Positions 20,886 through 20,949 of a DNA stretch of 20,949 nucleotides are shown here, piece after piece. Location of the stretch: assembly GCA_039930945.1 (NCBI GenBank), contig JBDTSW010000028.1:1-20949 (forward strand), in the 5' to 3' direction. The DNA comes from JBDTSW01 sp039930945 (lineage in GTDB: Bacteria > Actinomycetota > Thermoleophilia > Solirubrobacterales > 70-9). The notes under the pieces were generated by a model, which was not told where the DNA came from, did not search any database, and was given only the letters and a program-made list of their open reading frames with translations. Each line of letters begins with the position of its first letter. The first letter of the stretch is position 1. The position numbers and the translations under genes are program-made.

Positions 20886-20891
20886 TAGTCT
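20886..20891 (+). promoter_or_regulatory. Possible -10 box of the tRNA-Met gene
   Basis: TAGTCT ends 9 nt before the first base of the tRNA. The -35 region is pyrimidine-rich and not convincing. Confidence 0.35.
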
Positions 20892-20900
20892 TCGGCCCCC

Positions 20901-20949
20901 GCCGGAGTAGCTCAGCTGGTTAGAGCAGCGGAATCATAATCCGCGTGTC
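20901..20949 (+). tRNA. tRNA-Met (CAT anticodon), 5' part only
   Basis: 49 nt are visible before the window ends. Acceptor 5' strand GCCGGAG, then TA, a D-arm (GCTC-AGCTGGTTA-GAGC), and an anticodon stem GCGGA/TCCGC around the loop ATCATAA with U33 and anticodon CAT. The G at position 1 argues against initiator tRNA. Elongator Met is most likely; tRNA-Ile2 with a lysidine-modified CAT anticodon cannot be excluded without the 3' half. Confidence 0.9.

Overview
The window looks like chromosome from a very GC-rich actinobacterium. Several traits together suggest the deep-branching class Thermoleophilia (Solirubrobacterales-like), which is an inference. These are a non-flagellar type IV pilus locus of PilA/B/C/T type, an IscU-like domain fused to MnmA, GTG starts, leaderless-looking genes with TANNNT -10 boxes, and c-di-GMP-linked regulatory signals. 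Almost everything lies on the minus strand, so the biological order runs from right to left. No mobile elements, CRISPR arrays or phage genes were seen.

Right end (20.95 to 15.8 kb): a truncated plus-strand tRNA-Met(CAT) diverges from a tight minus-strand operon. The operon encodes a formiminotransferase-like folate enzyme (FtcD N-terminal type), a small basic two-TM protein, a glyoxalase II-like metallo-hydrolase, HisRS and AspRS. Next comes a 158-nt RNA gene that I read as 6S RNA (ssrS), with its own -10 box, a long closing stem and a T-run.

Middle (15.6 to 9.2 kb): a membrane-anchored thioredoxin-fold protein without CXXC, an IscU-like/MnmA fusion, AlaRS, the RuvX (YqgF) nuclease and the MltG endolytic transglycosylase. 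Hairpins close the mnmA and mltG units.

Left (9.1 kb to 1): aroE sits 4 nt before pilB, followed by pilT and pilC. A small plus-strand secreted protein gene converges on pilC, and the two stop codons share a CTAG. Divergent from it, pilA has an unusual leader: a sigma28/WhiG-type promoter (TAAA-N15-GCCGATAG), then a class I c-di-GMP riboswitch, then a strong RBS. A strong terminator follows pilA. Three overlapping minor-pilin genes (PilV-, PilW- and PilX-like) come after it, the last cut by the window edge.

The main discovery is the layered second-messenger wiring of the pilus. WhiG-family sigma factors of early-branching actinobacteria are held by the c-di-GMP-dependent anti-sigma RsiG. The pilA mRNA leader is itself a c-di-GMP aptamer. 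The extension ATPase PilB carries a degenerate MshEN-like (c-di-GMP-binding family) N-terminus. Pilin supply could therefore be gated by c-di-GMP at transcription initiation and in the mRNA leader, with pilus extension as a possible third point.
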